From Rhea pennata (lineage: Eukaryota > Chordata > Aves > Rheiformes > Rheidae): a DNA stretch of 64,000 nt. The DNA lies in NCBI RefSeq assembly GCF_028389875.1, contig NC_084682.1, positions 1,002,001-1,066,000 of the forward strand. The letters run 5' to 3'. Positions 49,823 through 61,076 of the stretch are shown piece after piece (within the stretch, counting starts at the first letter, position 1; each line of letters begins with the position of its first letter). The notes below the pieces were generated by a model, which made no database searches, was not told the origin of the DNA, and worked only from the letters and a program-made list of their open reading frames with translations. A program made the translations under genes and the position numbers.

Positions 49823-50227
49823 TGTGTAGGATGCAGCACAGACAGAAGCAACATCCATTAAATAATCCACCTGGGAACACAGCTGCTCTTCAGATACAGA
49901 ATCCTGAGACTCCAGTACACCTGACTTGGCTTTCTGCACATGTGCTGTGTCTACATCAGTTCTTTCCAAGTCGGTGCTAGCTTCTTCTTCAGCCCCATCT
50001 TCAAAAGAGACACTCTGCCCATCATCAATACTGGACAGAATGCCAGAGGCCACAGAGTAGTTCCGAGAGGATGGTAGCCCAGAATCAGGAGAGTCAAACT
50101 CTACAGACTGCTGCTCTACGGCAGCTACTGCTGCTGGTGTGTCTACAGACACAACAGTGAAAGTGGGGTCATCCTGACCTTTTGTGTCTCGCTCTGCTGA
50201 GTCCATTTCATCTACAGATATAAAGAC
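49823..50227 (-). CDS. SGSM2: SGSM2 large exon, insert inside the TBC domain
   Basis: This 405-base, phase 0-0 exon encodes VFISVDEMDSAERDTKGQDD, a low-complexity acidic part, the conserved VEFDSPDSGLPSSRNYSVAS, and an acidic tail ending CAASYT. It is most of the disordered insert that splits the SGSM-type TBC domain between its first helices and the arginine-finger segment. The SPDSGLPSSRNYSVAS block is strongly conserved with human, which suggests a binding or phosphorylation site. The acidic parts diverge freely. Being phase-neutral, the exon could be skipped without breaking the frame. Confidence 0.96.
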
Positions 50228-51361
50228 CTTGGGGGAAAGGGATGTTCAAAGAAAGCAGGGGAGGGAGAAGAAACAGAAAACATTAATTTAGGAAACAAAC
50301 TTCCAAACATGAGGAGAAAAGTAACTATGTTACTTCAGTGCACAAGATCACTGATTAATAGAGCTTCTCTACATGCAAACAGCTGGGAGCTCCCAATCTT
50401 TACTATGAAACTCTAGATCTAAAGATACCACCAATTTACGGGCTTACAGCAGTCTCCTATTATGAGGTCTCCCTCTTTCTTCAATTAGAAGTTCCTTGGA
50501 AAGCAGCCAAGCTTCCCTCCCTAAGACCAGCTCTAAGAATATCTGGTCATTGTATGATACTTTTGAAAGCGGCCAACATACCTGAGGCCTCAGACAATCC
50601 AGTTCAATAACTGTTGTTTAAAGTCAATACCAGCCTTCATGTTCTTTGCACTGTGCAACTACCTTCTCTCTTCTCTTGCTAAGACATCTTTATTGAACTA
50701 TTTCAAGGTGTATTTTCTGTTGTCTTAGTGAAATTAGTTGGTTAAGTGTCCAAAGTCTGCATAAGTAATGAATGTCCAGAGACATTTTTGGCAATGGAAA
50801 TGCCAGTCTCCACACACCAACTCTTCTGTCCAACTATGTGACTCTAATTTATAGATCTCTATCTTTGTTACACAAATTACAAAGGGGTTAATTCAGTCTG
50901 TCTGTCTAGTGCTTAACATCTTGCCCTCGATTGACAAAGATCCCCTCTTCCAAAGTAAGAGCACCCAATCTCTCTATCAAGGACAAGACAGAATCAAAAA
51001 TATGCTTTCACAGTAGCAATCTTTTAATCTATGCTAGATTTGAATAAAGGACCTACAAGTAAGAGTCTGTGAAGCTATTTTACTGTTGAGAGAAGGATCT
51101 TCTGTAGTTGGTGAACCTTAAAGCCCTTTAGGCATGTCCTGATTAAGAACTGCTAGAGATTACACAAAATACAGGCTCATTTTTAGCTATAAGATAGAGG
51201 GTATATAGATCCAAATTCTCTCAAGGATTCAAGTAGCTCCAGACTGACAGAACTGTGTCTGCTTCTAACCAAAGTCTCTGCTTCTCTGGGCTGTGCCTGT
51301 GCAAATACTAAGACTCCTGCACTGTCTGCACTGTATCAGTGAATGAGAATGGAGTACTTAC
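50228..51361 (-). other. SGSM2: SGSM2 intron
   Basis: A 1.1-kb intron with donor GAT|GTAAGT. Nothing else recognised. Confidence 0.9.
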
Positions 51362-51544
51362 ATCATTGCTGATGGTAGAGTCCCTGTGAATCAGTCGCTG
51401 GACATGGCTATCAATGCTGCTGCCTGATGAAAATTTTGCCATTGTGGCAGAATGTGATTCTTTCTCTCGCTGCTTTACAATGATCTCACAGGCTTTCCAC
51501 TCAGCCATGACCTTCTGATACCGGAGAGCAATGTCTTCATCCAC
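51362..51544 (-). CDS. SGSM2: SGSM2 exon, start of TBC insert
   Basis: It encodes [20 protein letters not shown], then [20 protein letters not shown] and [20 protein letters not shown]. It matches human SGSM2 ([20 protein letters not shown]) and has a predicted charged helix followed by a conserved Ser-rich block. Phase 0-0, 61 codons, visible residues 306-366. Confidence 0.97.
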
Positions 51545-52317
51545 CTGCAGACAGATAGATACTGAAGTACTAGTCCTTCTTGAGAGATGGCATTAAAAGG
51601 TGTGTGGAAGCCAGGAGAGGAAGGAATAAAACAAGTGTAATGGCTCAAACTGGAAACCTGAAGCATCCTGAAGCCCTCTTGCTAGAGCAGAAATCACTGT
51701 AACTAGAAAACATAATGACTGGAAGAGTAAGACGTTGCAAAGGAATGGACAGTTGGACATTGACTGCAGGGTATAAATTATCACTGTAGAGGGCAGAAAA
51801 GATTCATGTAAGTTTGTGTGTTTGTTATGAGCAGCACTTCGCATTGTTCAGGAAAGAACAAAATATGTTAGTGGCTTACTTTTGAAAACTCACATAGAAG
51901 TCAGATGCAATCCGATGGAGCAACGGCTAGCTCTAATTGGATTATTCCTATTTTCATTAAACTTTCTTCTCAGCGCCTTCGCTATTCCATCTTTAACATA
52001 AGCCCTTGTAATGAAGTACAAGTCACATATTTATAGATATCAGTTTATACATGAGAGACTCCTGAACAATAGAAATACCAGCTCACATAGCCCAGTCTTA
52101 TGTCTGCACTGCACATAGCCAGATGCTGTGGAAACCACTCTTGTTCCCATAGTAATAAAATAGATTTTTGCCACTGCTGGCTTCTTCTGTTGAAAGACAA
52201 ATACAGAAAATCCCTTTGGGCTATTAAGGGACATGTAGTAATTTTACTGCTTTGTCACTTGTCAAGAGCTGAAAAGAAAACACACGTGTGAGCTGGCTCC
52301 AGGCTCTGGACTCTGCT

Positions 52318-52450
52318 GACTGGTTTAGCTCAGCTGGTTAGAGCATGGTGCTGCTTATGCCGAGGTCATGGGTTCAGTCCCCGTCTGGGCTATGCTGAGG
52401 GTTGGACTAGATGATCTCCAGAGATCCCTTCCAATCTTACCATTCTATGA
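52318..52450 (+). mobile_element. tRNA-Ile-like SINE with CR1-type tail
   Basis: The first 75 bases (52318-52392) read as a decayed tRNA, closest to tRNA-Ile. The A box TAGCTCAGCTGG (52326-52337) is perfect, and a slightly changed B box GGTTCAGTCC lies at 52371-52380. The anticodon region is mutated (GCTGCTTATGCC where tRNA-Ile has GCTAATAACGCC). The remaining bases (GGTTGGACTAGATGATCTCC, then CCCTTCCAATCTTACCATTC and TATGA) are a CR1 3' end, very like the CR1 copy at 63308. Such tRNA-Ile/CR1 SINEs are known from songbirds (TguSINE1), but the tail here has the ATTCTATG form. It is antisense to SGSM2 in an intron. It is not a working tRNA gene. Confidence 0.85.
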
Positions 52451-53024
52451 GGACTGGAGTTGCTACCAGAGCATTCATGCTAAAAGCTACAGACTATTTG
52501 TCACTTGAAATAGCTGTGGAATTATAAATCACAATACAACAGTTAGTGGAAGGCTGGAGTGCAGCCATGTTTGGGAGTGCCCCAGATACTGATGGATGAC
52601 TGCAAAAATATCATCAGAAGAAAAAGATGATAAATCATCCATGTTGACTTCAGTTAAGGACATTAGAAGTTTCCCATACGTACTAATGATATAACTGTTC
52701 TCATCTTGTTCGTTTAGTATACTCTTACATTCAATTAGAAGCTTTTATTTAGAGTCCAACAGCATATTTCTTTGAGGAGTCAGTTATTATTGTTATTTAC
52801 TACTGGTGTTGAGTAGTTCACAGGAACTCTAGGCAAGGTTGGGAACACCCCTGTGTTAGTATGGTACAAACCAAGGGAAAATAGCCTAAAGGAGCTTATA
52901 TTCTGCAGACCAGTTGTTTTATGCCTTGCCACATGCCTTTTTGAATTTAGCGTAATTCCTATTGTACAAATAGACTCAAGTTTTCTCTTCTTGACAAAAC
53001 TCTTATGTTCTAGGGGGATGTGTG

Positions 53025-53047
53025 TGTGTCTGTGTGTGCGCGTGCGC
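53025..53047 (+). repeat. TG/CG microsatellite
   Basis: TGTGTGTGTCTGTGTGTGCG with CGTGCG, simple sequence in an SGSM2 intron. Confidence 0.8.
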
Positions 53048-54589
53048 CCTTTGAAACTGGGGCTAGAATCCATGAGTTGTTGCTCCAATCTTCTGCTCTA
53101 AGAGTGTCTAATTCCAGACTATCTATTTCTACACATAGGTCATAAATCTGATGGTTCATATTCCTGTGGAGAACACAGACAGCAAAATGCAATCTATAGC
53201 AAAAAAGCTCTTAATATCCAGTATTTCTTGGAAATATTAATAATAATAAAAAAGTATAATGAATGGAGCACCAAACGCAAATGTAATAAATTCAAACTGC
53301 ATCAGGAGGTGCTGCAGTTTAGCCAGATCATTGCAGCTGAAGCTCTGAATTAACTTTATAGAAGTATTTAAAAGGGTCATATCTTTTTCACCAAGGCAGG
53401 AAGAGTTAATGAAGAAGCCCACACAATGCCCTAGAAGCACTTCTTGTCTCAGCTTGTATTGTATGCACAAAAGAGATGATGAGACAAGGACTTCTCTAGA
53501 ACAGACGTATCTGCCAGCAGGCCTATTGCAGTGTATCAGCCTGGCTGGATATCAGGATTCACTTCTCCTCTTAAGCAGTTTGCCTGGCCTTCAGGAGATA
53601 AGATAATCCATAGGACTTACTGCCCTAGGTGGTTTCAGAAGTGCTCTTCTTCTACCAGCATTGGCATCTTGGGAGGGCAGGAAGCTGCCTAAGCAGTGCT
53701 CAGTAGAATGTTCTTGCTATACACATTATATCCAGATTACACATTAAGGAAGAAAACACTGACACACCTTCAAAGGCAACTGGATTAAAGCTGAAGAATT
53801 TGGACTGTGACCCAGTCTGAACAGTTAAGGGGTGTATTTTTCCATCTGTGCTCAAAACAGTTTTATGAAGAGGAAAACAAGATAAATTGCATTAGGAAAG
53901 AAGAATGCCCATGGTTTAGAAGCCAATTTTTCAACTGGAAGGCTCTAAGCCAGGCTGCCTTTGTGATCTGCAGCTGTTCATAGGCTTCCTAGGATATAAA
54001 ATAATTGGGAGTAAGCAAATGCCAAGTGCTCTGGTTTTGATATACAAACCACTCCTCATCCATTTAATCTGTTCCAGAACAAGATCAGCCACTGCACGAG
54101 TGCTACCTCCCTGGCAATAACACAATCAGGAGAGCAGATTAATGAGTTAATTGCATTCCAGAACAAATCTCATTACTGTTCTAGACAGTCCAGCAAAATT
54201 TTGGGCAATTCTTAATAGTCAAAAGCAATGTTTTATTGCCATACAAATCCAGAGCTTACCCACAGGGCAGTGTCCTGCTGTAGTCTTAAGACTGAAAAGG
54301 AGAACCTCGCTCTCCTCAACAAGTCAACAGAGTGAGACTAGAAGCAATATTAGAGTATCTAATAGCAGACTGACATTCCCAGTACACATGAGCCCAAGGA
54401 CTGCAGGAGACCTAAACCAAGGTTGGCACTATCTGATCTGCTCATCACAGTAGGCCTACACTTAATTTCTTGCTCCACATGTGAATTAGCTCTAAAGCTG
54501 CACTACAGTATGAATCTGGGCCTATTAAGCTTCACTTGAGGGTAATATATTAGCCTAGGCTCAGTACTGTGATAAAAATGCCATAGAAC

Positions 54590-54720
54590 AATCATAAAAA
54601 CAGCTATATTGAATCAGGTAAAGGCTCATCCAGCCCAGTTGATGCTTAGAGAAAGCATATGGGAGTAAGGAATGGGAGTATTGCTGTGTTTTTTCCAGCA
54701 CTCTAGCTTATGTCTACATT
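54590..54720 (+). repeat. Possible decayed sauropsid interspersed repeat
   Basis: CAGCTATATTGAATCAGGTA followed by AAGGCTCATCCAGCCCAGT resembles a repeat with the wording GGCCATATTGGGTCAGACCA AAGGTCCATCTAGCCCAGT that is abundant in turtles and crocodilians. The match is from memory, the family name is not assigned, and the right end is unclear. Confidence 0.4.
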
Positions 54721-55146
54721 GAGTTTCTGTTCAGTAAGCTTTACTGAGTGAAGGCATGATTGTCTGCCCTGTTCTTCCCAGTGTCTCTCTATATCTGGTT
54801 TTATCTGTTTGTTACAGGCCTGGTTTATTATCAAGGCTTTTCCCCTTAAAAATTACAACAAATTAATTACAACAAATGAAAACATACAACAAATAAGTAA
54901 AAAGTTGGTACTGCTATAAATAATTAATAAAGGTAAATAATATTAACGTAACTGGTATACAGGTAAATTGTGGTTTCATTAATGGACACTATATACTTAA
55001 TGTCAAATTTCCAACTCTGTGAAATAGGGCTGTGACATAACATAGGAAATCATTTATTGATTGTTAGCAGCAGCATGCAAGATATTAAGAGGAAAAATGC
55101 ATCATCTGAAACTGCATCTTGTGTTTTAAAAATGCACATCTTACAT

Positions 55147-55180
55147 ATGTCTAGGAAAAGCCTATGTCTAGGAAAAGCCT
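55147..55180. repeat. Exact 17-base tandem duplication
   Basis: ATGTCTAGGAAAAGCCT occurs twice head to tail without a mismatch in an SGSM2 intron. The perfect identity suggests a recent replication-slippage event. Confidence 0.95.
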
Positions 55181-55696
55181 AATGAACTTACAAACTAAAC
55201 CTTCCTTTGGGTATTTTTAGCATCTAGACAGTAACTCCTAGCGCACTTCAGAAGATACATCTGGAATGTTCAAACAGCTCCAAGAGAAGTCCAAACATGC
55301 AAACGTGCTACCATATAGAGTAGTATATCAAACAGCATTTAAAGTATAACTCAGCCAACACATATAAAAGAGAAATTTCTCAAACTAATATCAAAATGTC
55401 ACCGTCATCCCCATTTTATAAATGAAGAATGTAGGAAAACAGGGTTTACTCAGAGCAAGCACGTCACAAGTGAAGGCTGAATGTAGGTGTCCTGACTTAG
55501 TAAGGAACTTCTTTTTAATGATTTTAAAAGATGATAAGTAGCAAGGGATTCATATCCATCTACTAGCCGATGTCACTTGTTTTCAATAGCATTTTCCCTT
55601 AGGTATATTAATTAATAATAAATACCAACACCTGCTATTTAGAAAAGAAAACCCACTCTGCAGATGTAACTCAGATCTCTGGAAAGTTGAACTTAC

Positions 55697-55825
55697 CTGA
55701 TCCATTTCCTTTTTGGCCATGCCGAATTTATAGTGACCTAGCAAGAATGGCCAAACCTCCTTTCGAATCTCATGCTGTACCCCACCATAGTAAACTCTTC
55801 TTAGTAATTCCAGTTCCTTGTAATT
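55697..55825 (-). CDS. SGSM2: SGSM2 exon, start of TBC domain
   Basis: It encodes [20 protein letters not shown] then [20 protein letters not shown] and [23 protein letters not shown] is the first TBC motif (the xxGxxxxxRxxVWxxLL pattern). 43 codons, phase 0-0, donor GTAAGT. Visible residues 263-305. Confidence 0.97.
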
Positions 55826-56240
55826 CTACAGCAGTCAGGAGAAAGAGGTATGTGAAGGTAATATATCTTTACTTTCCTCAGGAATAATCAAATACATTTA
55901 ATTCCAAGTACAAAGACAGTGAAATACACAGGGCTCTAAACTTTTGTAATTTTATGTAGGGTCTTTTTAAGGCCCTAACTCAAATCCAGTCTAATATAGA
56001 AAGTTGTAATATCTCCCATGAAAATAATCTAATTTTACATAGATCAGAGTTCCAGTGAGACCATTTGCTCGTGCAAAGGAAAGGAGACTGTAAGAATCAA
56101 TTCATTTTCACTGGAGACCACCCAAGAAAGACTAGATAGCACCATTAATGATTCACAGTCTCAATTCTAAGGAATACTGTGCTTGCTACAACAGCATGTT
56201 GGAGCTTACTCAATACTCATAAAGGTATTCTCTTACTTAC
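55826..56240 (-). other. SGSM2: SGSM2 intron
   Basis: A 415-base AT-rich intron with no further features. Confidence 0.9.
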
Positions 56241-56386
56241 CTTCTTGTCCTTCTGATACTTGCTCCAGACCTCTTTAGTAAGGCCTCCTGAAGCACTGGC
56301 TGGTTTATCAGGTGGAATAATAGTGTGATTCACAAGTGCAGATAGATGTGTTCGCACTGTTGACAAATGGCGGCAGTAAGCAAGCC
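56241..56386 (-). CDS. SGSM2: SGSM2 exon before the TBC domain
   Basis: It encodes (W)[19 protein letters not shown] then [20 protein letters not shown] and WSKYQKDKK. It matches human SGSM2 closely ([20 protein letters not shown]) and leads into the TBC domain. Visible residues 214-262. Confidence 0.97.
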
Positions 56387-56866
56387 CTGTGGTTGTGGAA
56401 GGGAAGAGGCAAGATTTTATAAGTGAGCAATCTATGTAATATCAGCAGTTCCTTTTTGAAGATGAAGCTATGGCATTTTAAACCTGCCACTATTATTCCT
56501 ATATGAAAGTAGCTTGCATTTGTACTGTATAAAAATGAAGAATTGCAATGGAGCCAAAGATGAATTTAATCTTACACAAACAAGAAAAAACAAGTAGAGT
56601 ATTACATTGCAACATACAGTTACATTGTATCTTCACTAAGCATCAGTTGCTTACACGAAAGTCACAAATACTGGAATTATGAAGTTCAATACATGGGTCA
56701 TGATCACCCTAGTGTCCTGAACTGATATGACTCATTTGGTGAAGATAACAGCCAACAATAAATTTGGGTTTGGGCAGCTTTATAAAACAAACATGGCCTG
56801 ATACCCATGGCCTTTTCAATAAGCATGTAGATACCACAAGGGCTGGATATAAGAAGCTTCACTTAC
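56387..56866 (-). other. SGSM2: SGSM2 intron
   Basis: A 480-base intron, nothing further recognised. Confidence 0.9.
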
Positions 56867-56931
56867 ATCCATAAAAAGCTCTGGAAACTATTTGCCTCTT
56901 CATGCTTTCGCACAACATCTTTAATGGAGTT
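56867..56931 (-). CDS. SGSM2: SGSM2 small exon
   Basis: A 65-base exon after CCGCAG that encodes (R)[19 protein letters not shown] then YG(W). It matches human [20 protein letters not shown]. It needs two bases from the exon before and gives one to the next, which fits both neighbours. Too short to stand out as an open frame. Confidence 0.94.
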
Positions 56932-57520
56932 CTGCGGAGATACGTTAACAGGAGCATGATAGTTCAGATAGACAAAGACCACCATGAATTGTATGCTTGA
57001 TCCATATTTTTCACACATACTAATTCTTTCCTTGTGCCAAGTTTTATTTAGCTAAAGGACAACAATAATGGAAAACTGTACTTTCAAAAAACATTTTCCC
57101 ATGAGCATTTTGGCCTAAACCATGTTAGTCTTGTGCATTTAGCTACAACTGCTACAGGTGTATTTTAAAGGTCCTTGTCAAATTAGATGAGTTGTTGCCC
57201 ATCATTGTGATTGTTTATGATGTGCTGTTATCATCAAATAAATTGCTTCCAGAACTGAATTGTATTAAACTAGACAAAAGAACTGGTTGCAATTTTTCTA
57301 TCAAAGTGTGACTTAAGAGCAGAAGGGATAGGAAAACAGAGTAATGGCTTTTTTAAAATAAACTCAATTTCTTACTGTATAACTCCCTTGCTTTGTGTTG
57401 AGATACTATTTGAAAATTGCTGTTCTTTGTCTCTGGTGCTGCAACCAGTAAATGCTCACTGTCTTTCAACTGTGACATGCACAAAGCTTCCCAGGTAAGC
57501 TCTCTGCACAGCTTGCTTAC
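56932..57520 (-). other. SGSM2: SGSM2 intron
   Basis: A 589-base intron from donor GTAAGC to acceptor CCGCAG. No repeat recognised. Confidence 0.88.
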
Positions 57521-57671
57521 CTATCATGGATGCAGTTGCAACAGTTGGGTATATCATATGGAGAACTGCCTGTTGAGCAGGAGAGACATGAGGAGCCTTG
57601 GCTACAATGCTCCAACTGCCATGAAAGCAAGTTTGCCCCAAAGCCTTGCATCTCTATCATTTCACTGGTGT
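57521..57671 (-). CDS. SGSM2: SGSM2 Ser/Cys-rich linker exon
   Basis: A 151-base exon after GTCTGCAG that encodes (D)[39 protein letters not shown] and [10 protein letters not shown](R). It matches the human linker DMIEMQGFG...[12 protein letters not shown]...CSCIPDR in order and in cysteine positions. The splice phases (1 in, 2 out) are exactly those required by the exons on each side. The open frames that overlap it on both strands are in other frames and are not genes. The cysteine-rich run SCLSCS...NCCNC is unusual for a cytosolic linker and could be acylated or bind metal, but that is a guess. Visible residues 142-192. Confidence 0.92.
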
Positions 57672-60600
57672 CTGCAGAAAGAAAAACAGCAGGCCATCAA
57701 CTTTTTTTCTTCCTTTCCCCCTCTTCCTTCTGAGCATCCCAATGGCTTCATGCTTTACTTATCAGCAGGCTCTAAACCTTGATTCCAGAAAAGTGAGAGC
57801 ACAGTCCTAGTTACCTCAGAAATACTGCTCTCACAACATCTAAACCAGCCACATGCTAGGCATGGTCACTTGAGTCAAATCCCTTCACCATTTTCTCCTT
57901 TTTTCCACATGCACAGCCCAGACCACGTTTTAAGATAACAGAGAAAAGGGTGCTGTAACAACAATTAAAACAGGTTCTTGTATAATGCCATGGTAATGTT
58001 GTTTATGGCCAGAACAGATCATCTAACCTGACCTTCTATTTAATACACGTCTTAGAATTTCACTTTGCAATTCCTAGATCAGTCATTTAACTGCTAGTCC
58101 AGCTAGAGTGAAAGTTTAGCAGAAAAGAAATGAAGTAAAATTGACTCCGTTATTTTCAAAAGATGCTTCTTTAGATGCTTACTTAGAACCAGATCCTAAA
58201 ATATTTAGTGCAGAAGGGTATTTGAAGTCCTACTGAAGTCAACAGTACGTTTGTAAAAGCAAGATACTCTGGAGGAAGATGTGATCCAACAGTACAGTGC
58301 AGCTTCCTGAGTTATGTCTGCTTCATCTAATCTATTTGCTTTTTAACTTGTTTCAGTAAGGCACCTCTCAAAAATCACCAGTTGTCTTTAGAAAGCTTGG
58401 CTTCAACTCTTCACTTTTCACAGCTGGCATTTGAGCTTTTGGGTTTTTGTTTTATAATAAATAACTGGCCTTTCAGCTCACCCATGATTAAAATTAAGGC
58501 AAATGCCATAATACTAGATGCCACTAAATTAACATTTGTAAGGAAAATCCAGTCCCCTGGGCCGTGCTTTTAAAACATACATAAGTTGGGCGGTAGGGGC
58601 AAATCCAAACCATCTCATGCATTTTAAATCAAGGTAGCATAAAGCATTTTAGTAGTGCTTATTAGAAAGTGGGCATAGATGAGGAAGGAGTAGAGTAAGA
58701 ACAGTTGTTAACAGAAAAAAGCACAGGCTCATGCGGAAGCAGTCATGTGTATTTCACTTCACAAAACAAAGTGCGATGCAAAAATGCTCTTCACCTTAAT
58801 TCTTCAGGAAGGAGCTGAATGACCCAGTATTTATTACAGCTTCTTGTTTGGTTCAGATAAAAACCATCGGACAAACATTTTTAGATCATTATTTTTGCCT
58901 CCCCTCTACAGACAAGAAAAGTGGGTTTTTCAGTTTTGTTTAGGTTTTTCTTTTTAAAGAAACAAGGAAAGAACCCCACAGAACCTAAAGATTCAGATGA
59001 AAGGTACCTGAATTAGTGAAGAATTAGAGTGAACAGCATCTTTTATTTAATTGTAGTGGTGTTATCTGTAACTTTAGCTACATGCAAAAGTCAGGCATGT
59101 TGCAAAATGTAAAAGCAAATGGCTAGCAAACCTGCTACAACAGTGTTGTCATTATTTAAAAGGGATGCCGCTGACAGAAAACAGCCAATCACCAACAAGA
59201 ATCATTACTCAAATAGCAGACATAATCCTATATACTGTTACCTTAAGAAAAAAAGAAAGTCAGATTTCTGACAGCTGGTATAGCAGGATGATTTAATATT
59301 TTCATTACCTGACTAAAGACTAAATTGTGTTCATTATGTTTTAGATTACAGCATTAGCCTCATACTTGTATATGTGGCAGTGTCAGACCTCCTCCTTTTC
59401 TGTTACCATCCATATGAGAAATGATTGCTTAAGACATATAAGAACTTCCTGAAATAGTACCTTTTTTCACAAGAAATACTGCATTTCCAAATTTCCTCCC
59501 ATCCATACCTTGCAAGAACTCTTTATTAACTTGGGCTGGGCTTTATCAGTAGTTAGGGGTTACTACACTGGGATAAGCATGTGGGCAATTTATGAGAAAT
59601 GAGAAGGATTTCTCCGAACAGGTTCATATCCTGTCTAAACAGAACTTAAGCACTAAACAGATGCAGGGCAACTTTTCTCTCCTACAGCCAGTTTCACCAG
59701 ACAAGAGATAATATCCATTTGGAACTAAACTCCTTATTGTTGTATTTCAAGGTATGAGAGTGTCTTATCTTGATTCCAGATATATTATGCTTTTGCAAAT
59801 TTGAGATGTTAGGGAACAGAAGCACCAGAAAAAACATGTTCCCGCTAAAGCAATGAATCAAAAATACAGACAAACCAACTTGTAAGCAGTAGCTCTCCTC
59901 TCTATTTCCTCTGCAGATGTCCAACTCCAGACAGCTACTTTACAGTCTGTTGGTATACAGAGAAGCTCCTGATCCTGCTGCTACACTCCAGTTATCAGGA
60001 GGAGGCAGAGGCTGTTCTTTTGACTTTAACAGGAGTACGCCAGATCTGTCACATTCACTCAAAAGATATCAAGGCTGTTGGTATGGAAACTGTGCAGTAA
60101 CTGGTAAGCCTGGAGGAGGGAAGGATTTCAGCTGAAGTAGTGGATGGGCCTGGACATTCCCTTGCTGTCTTCTAATTAACTGCAAGTCTTAGAATACTAG
60201 CTATCTGTGAGAGTTTTGCCCTGCTGAGTGGATTATTTTATACACCATTCAACTTCGTCTTTTGAGAAAGGAAGGACTTAACAGTCTCCAGAACTACACT
60301 GTTAGATCCTGAATGCTTGCTAGTAATCCACTTCTTGAGAGGTGCAATTTAATGTATCAGTTATGAATTGCTTTAGGAAAAGAATGAGATGACAGATTTT
60401 TAGGGAATAGAGAATCTTGCAGCTAATCATCACAACCCACCTAGCCTATGTACAAGAGGTAGAATGAAAGTACCTGACCACAAAAGACATTGATTTCTGT
60501 ACCATCTTCTCTGCACTCTGCTAGTCCATTGTGGAGTTATCCAGGGTGTGGAAGTATGTATACTTGCACCATCCCAGGGCTCAAATTATATTCACTACAC

Positions 60601-61076
60601 TTCTGTCCTCCCTATTCTGTCTGCATAGGCATACTCCATTCCTGATCTTGCCCAGCACATTGTACTATTACTGCTGTAACAATATGCCTCTGACCTTTTC
60701 TGATACATGGCTGCTCTTTCCAGTCTGTTACAATGTACACATAACTCATGGAGGAAGAATACAAAGGCCTGTTACAGTCCCTCACTCTCCTTTGTGAATA
60801 TGCTCTAGAATCCACCTTTTATGAAGATGGGGACAGGAAGTGTCTGGAAGGAGAGAAGGTTTGTTCAGCAGCACACACACTCAAGGGAAGGTGTTGCTAT
60901 TTCCACTTTCCATGGATTGCAAGCATATTCCCAGCCTCTCTACACATTCCACTACGTCTTTTGATCTCAAGGTGGAAGTGAAATGTTTTTGCCCAGAATA
61001 ATGCCAACACTGTTGTATGCTTTAGTGGAACGAGCTGCAATAGAGCTCTGGGACACAGGGGGAGGAGGATAAAAAC
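57672..61076 (-). other. SGSM2: SGSM2 intron with decayed repeats
   Basis: A 3.4-kb intron. A likely decayed sauropsid repeat lies at 58005-58110, and further repeat-like phrases (GAAGTCCTACTGAAGTCAAC) lie near 58175-58265. The rest is unique sequence with short open frames that match nothing known. Confidence 0.85.
58005..58110 (+). repeat. Decayed sauropsid interspersed repeat
   Basis: TATGGCCAGAACAGATCATC then TAACCTGACCTTCTATTTAA and TTAGAATTTCACTTTGCAAT follow in order the wording of a repeat common in turtles and crocodilians (GGCCAGAAGGACCATTGTGA TCATCTAGTCTGACCTCCTG TATAACACAGG). Family not named; the comparison is from memory. Confidence 0.5.

Larger units (their letters stand above)
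51545..55696 (-). other. SGSM2: Large SGSM2 intron with SINE
   Basis: A 4.2-kb intron holding a tRNA-headed SINE (52318-52450), a TG/CG microsatellite near 53025-53047, a possible old repeat (54590-54720), an AT-rich stretch near 54840-54960, and an exact 17-base tandem duplication at 55147-55180. Confidence 0.9.

Noticed and set aside
52318..52392. Functional tRNA gene
   Set aside because: The anticodon region and B box are mutated, there is an inserted T near the 5' end, and a CR1 tail follows directly. It is a SINE head.
61040..61076. Second acceptor (CTCCTCCCCCTGTGTCCCAG) just after the 135-base SGSM2 exon
   Set aside because: It would imply an intron of about 29 bases, and the sequence after it does not match SGSM2. 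The exon at 57521-57671 fits phase and homology.
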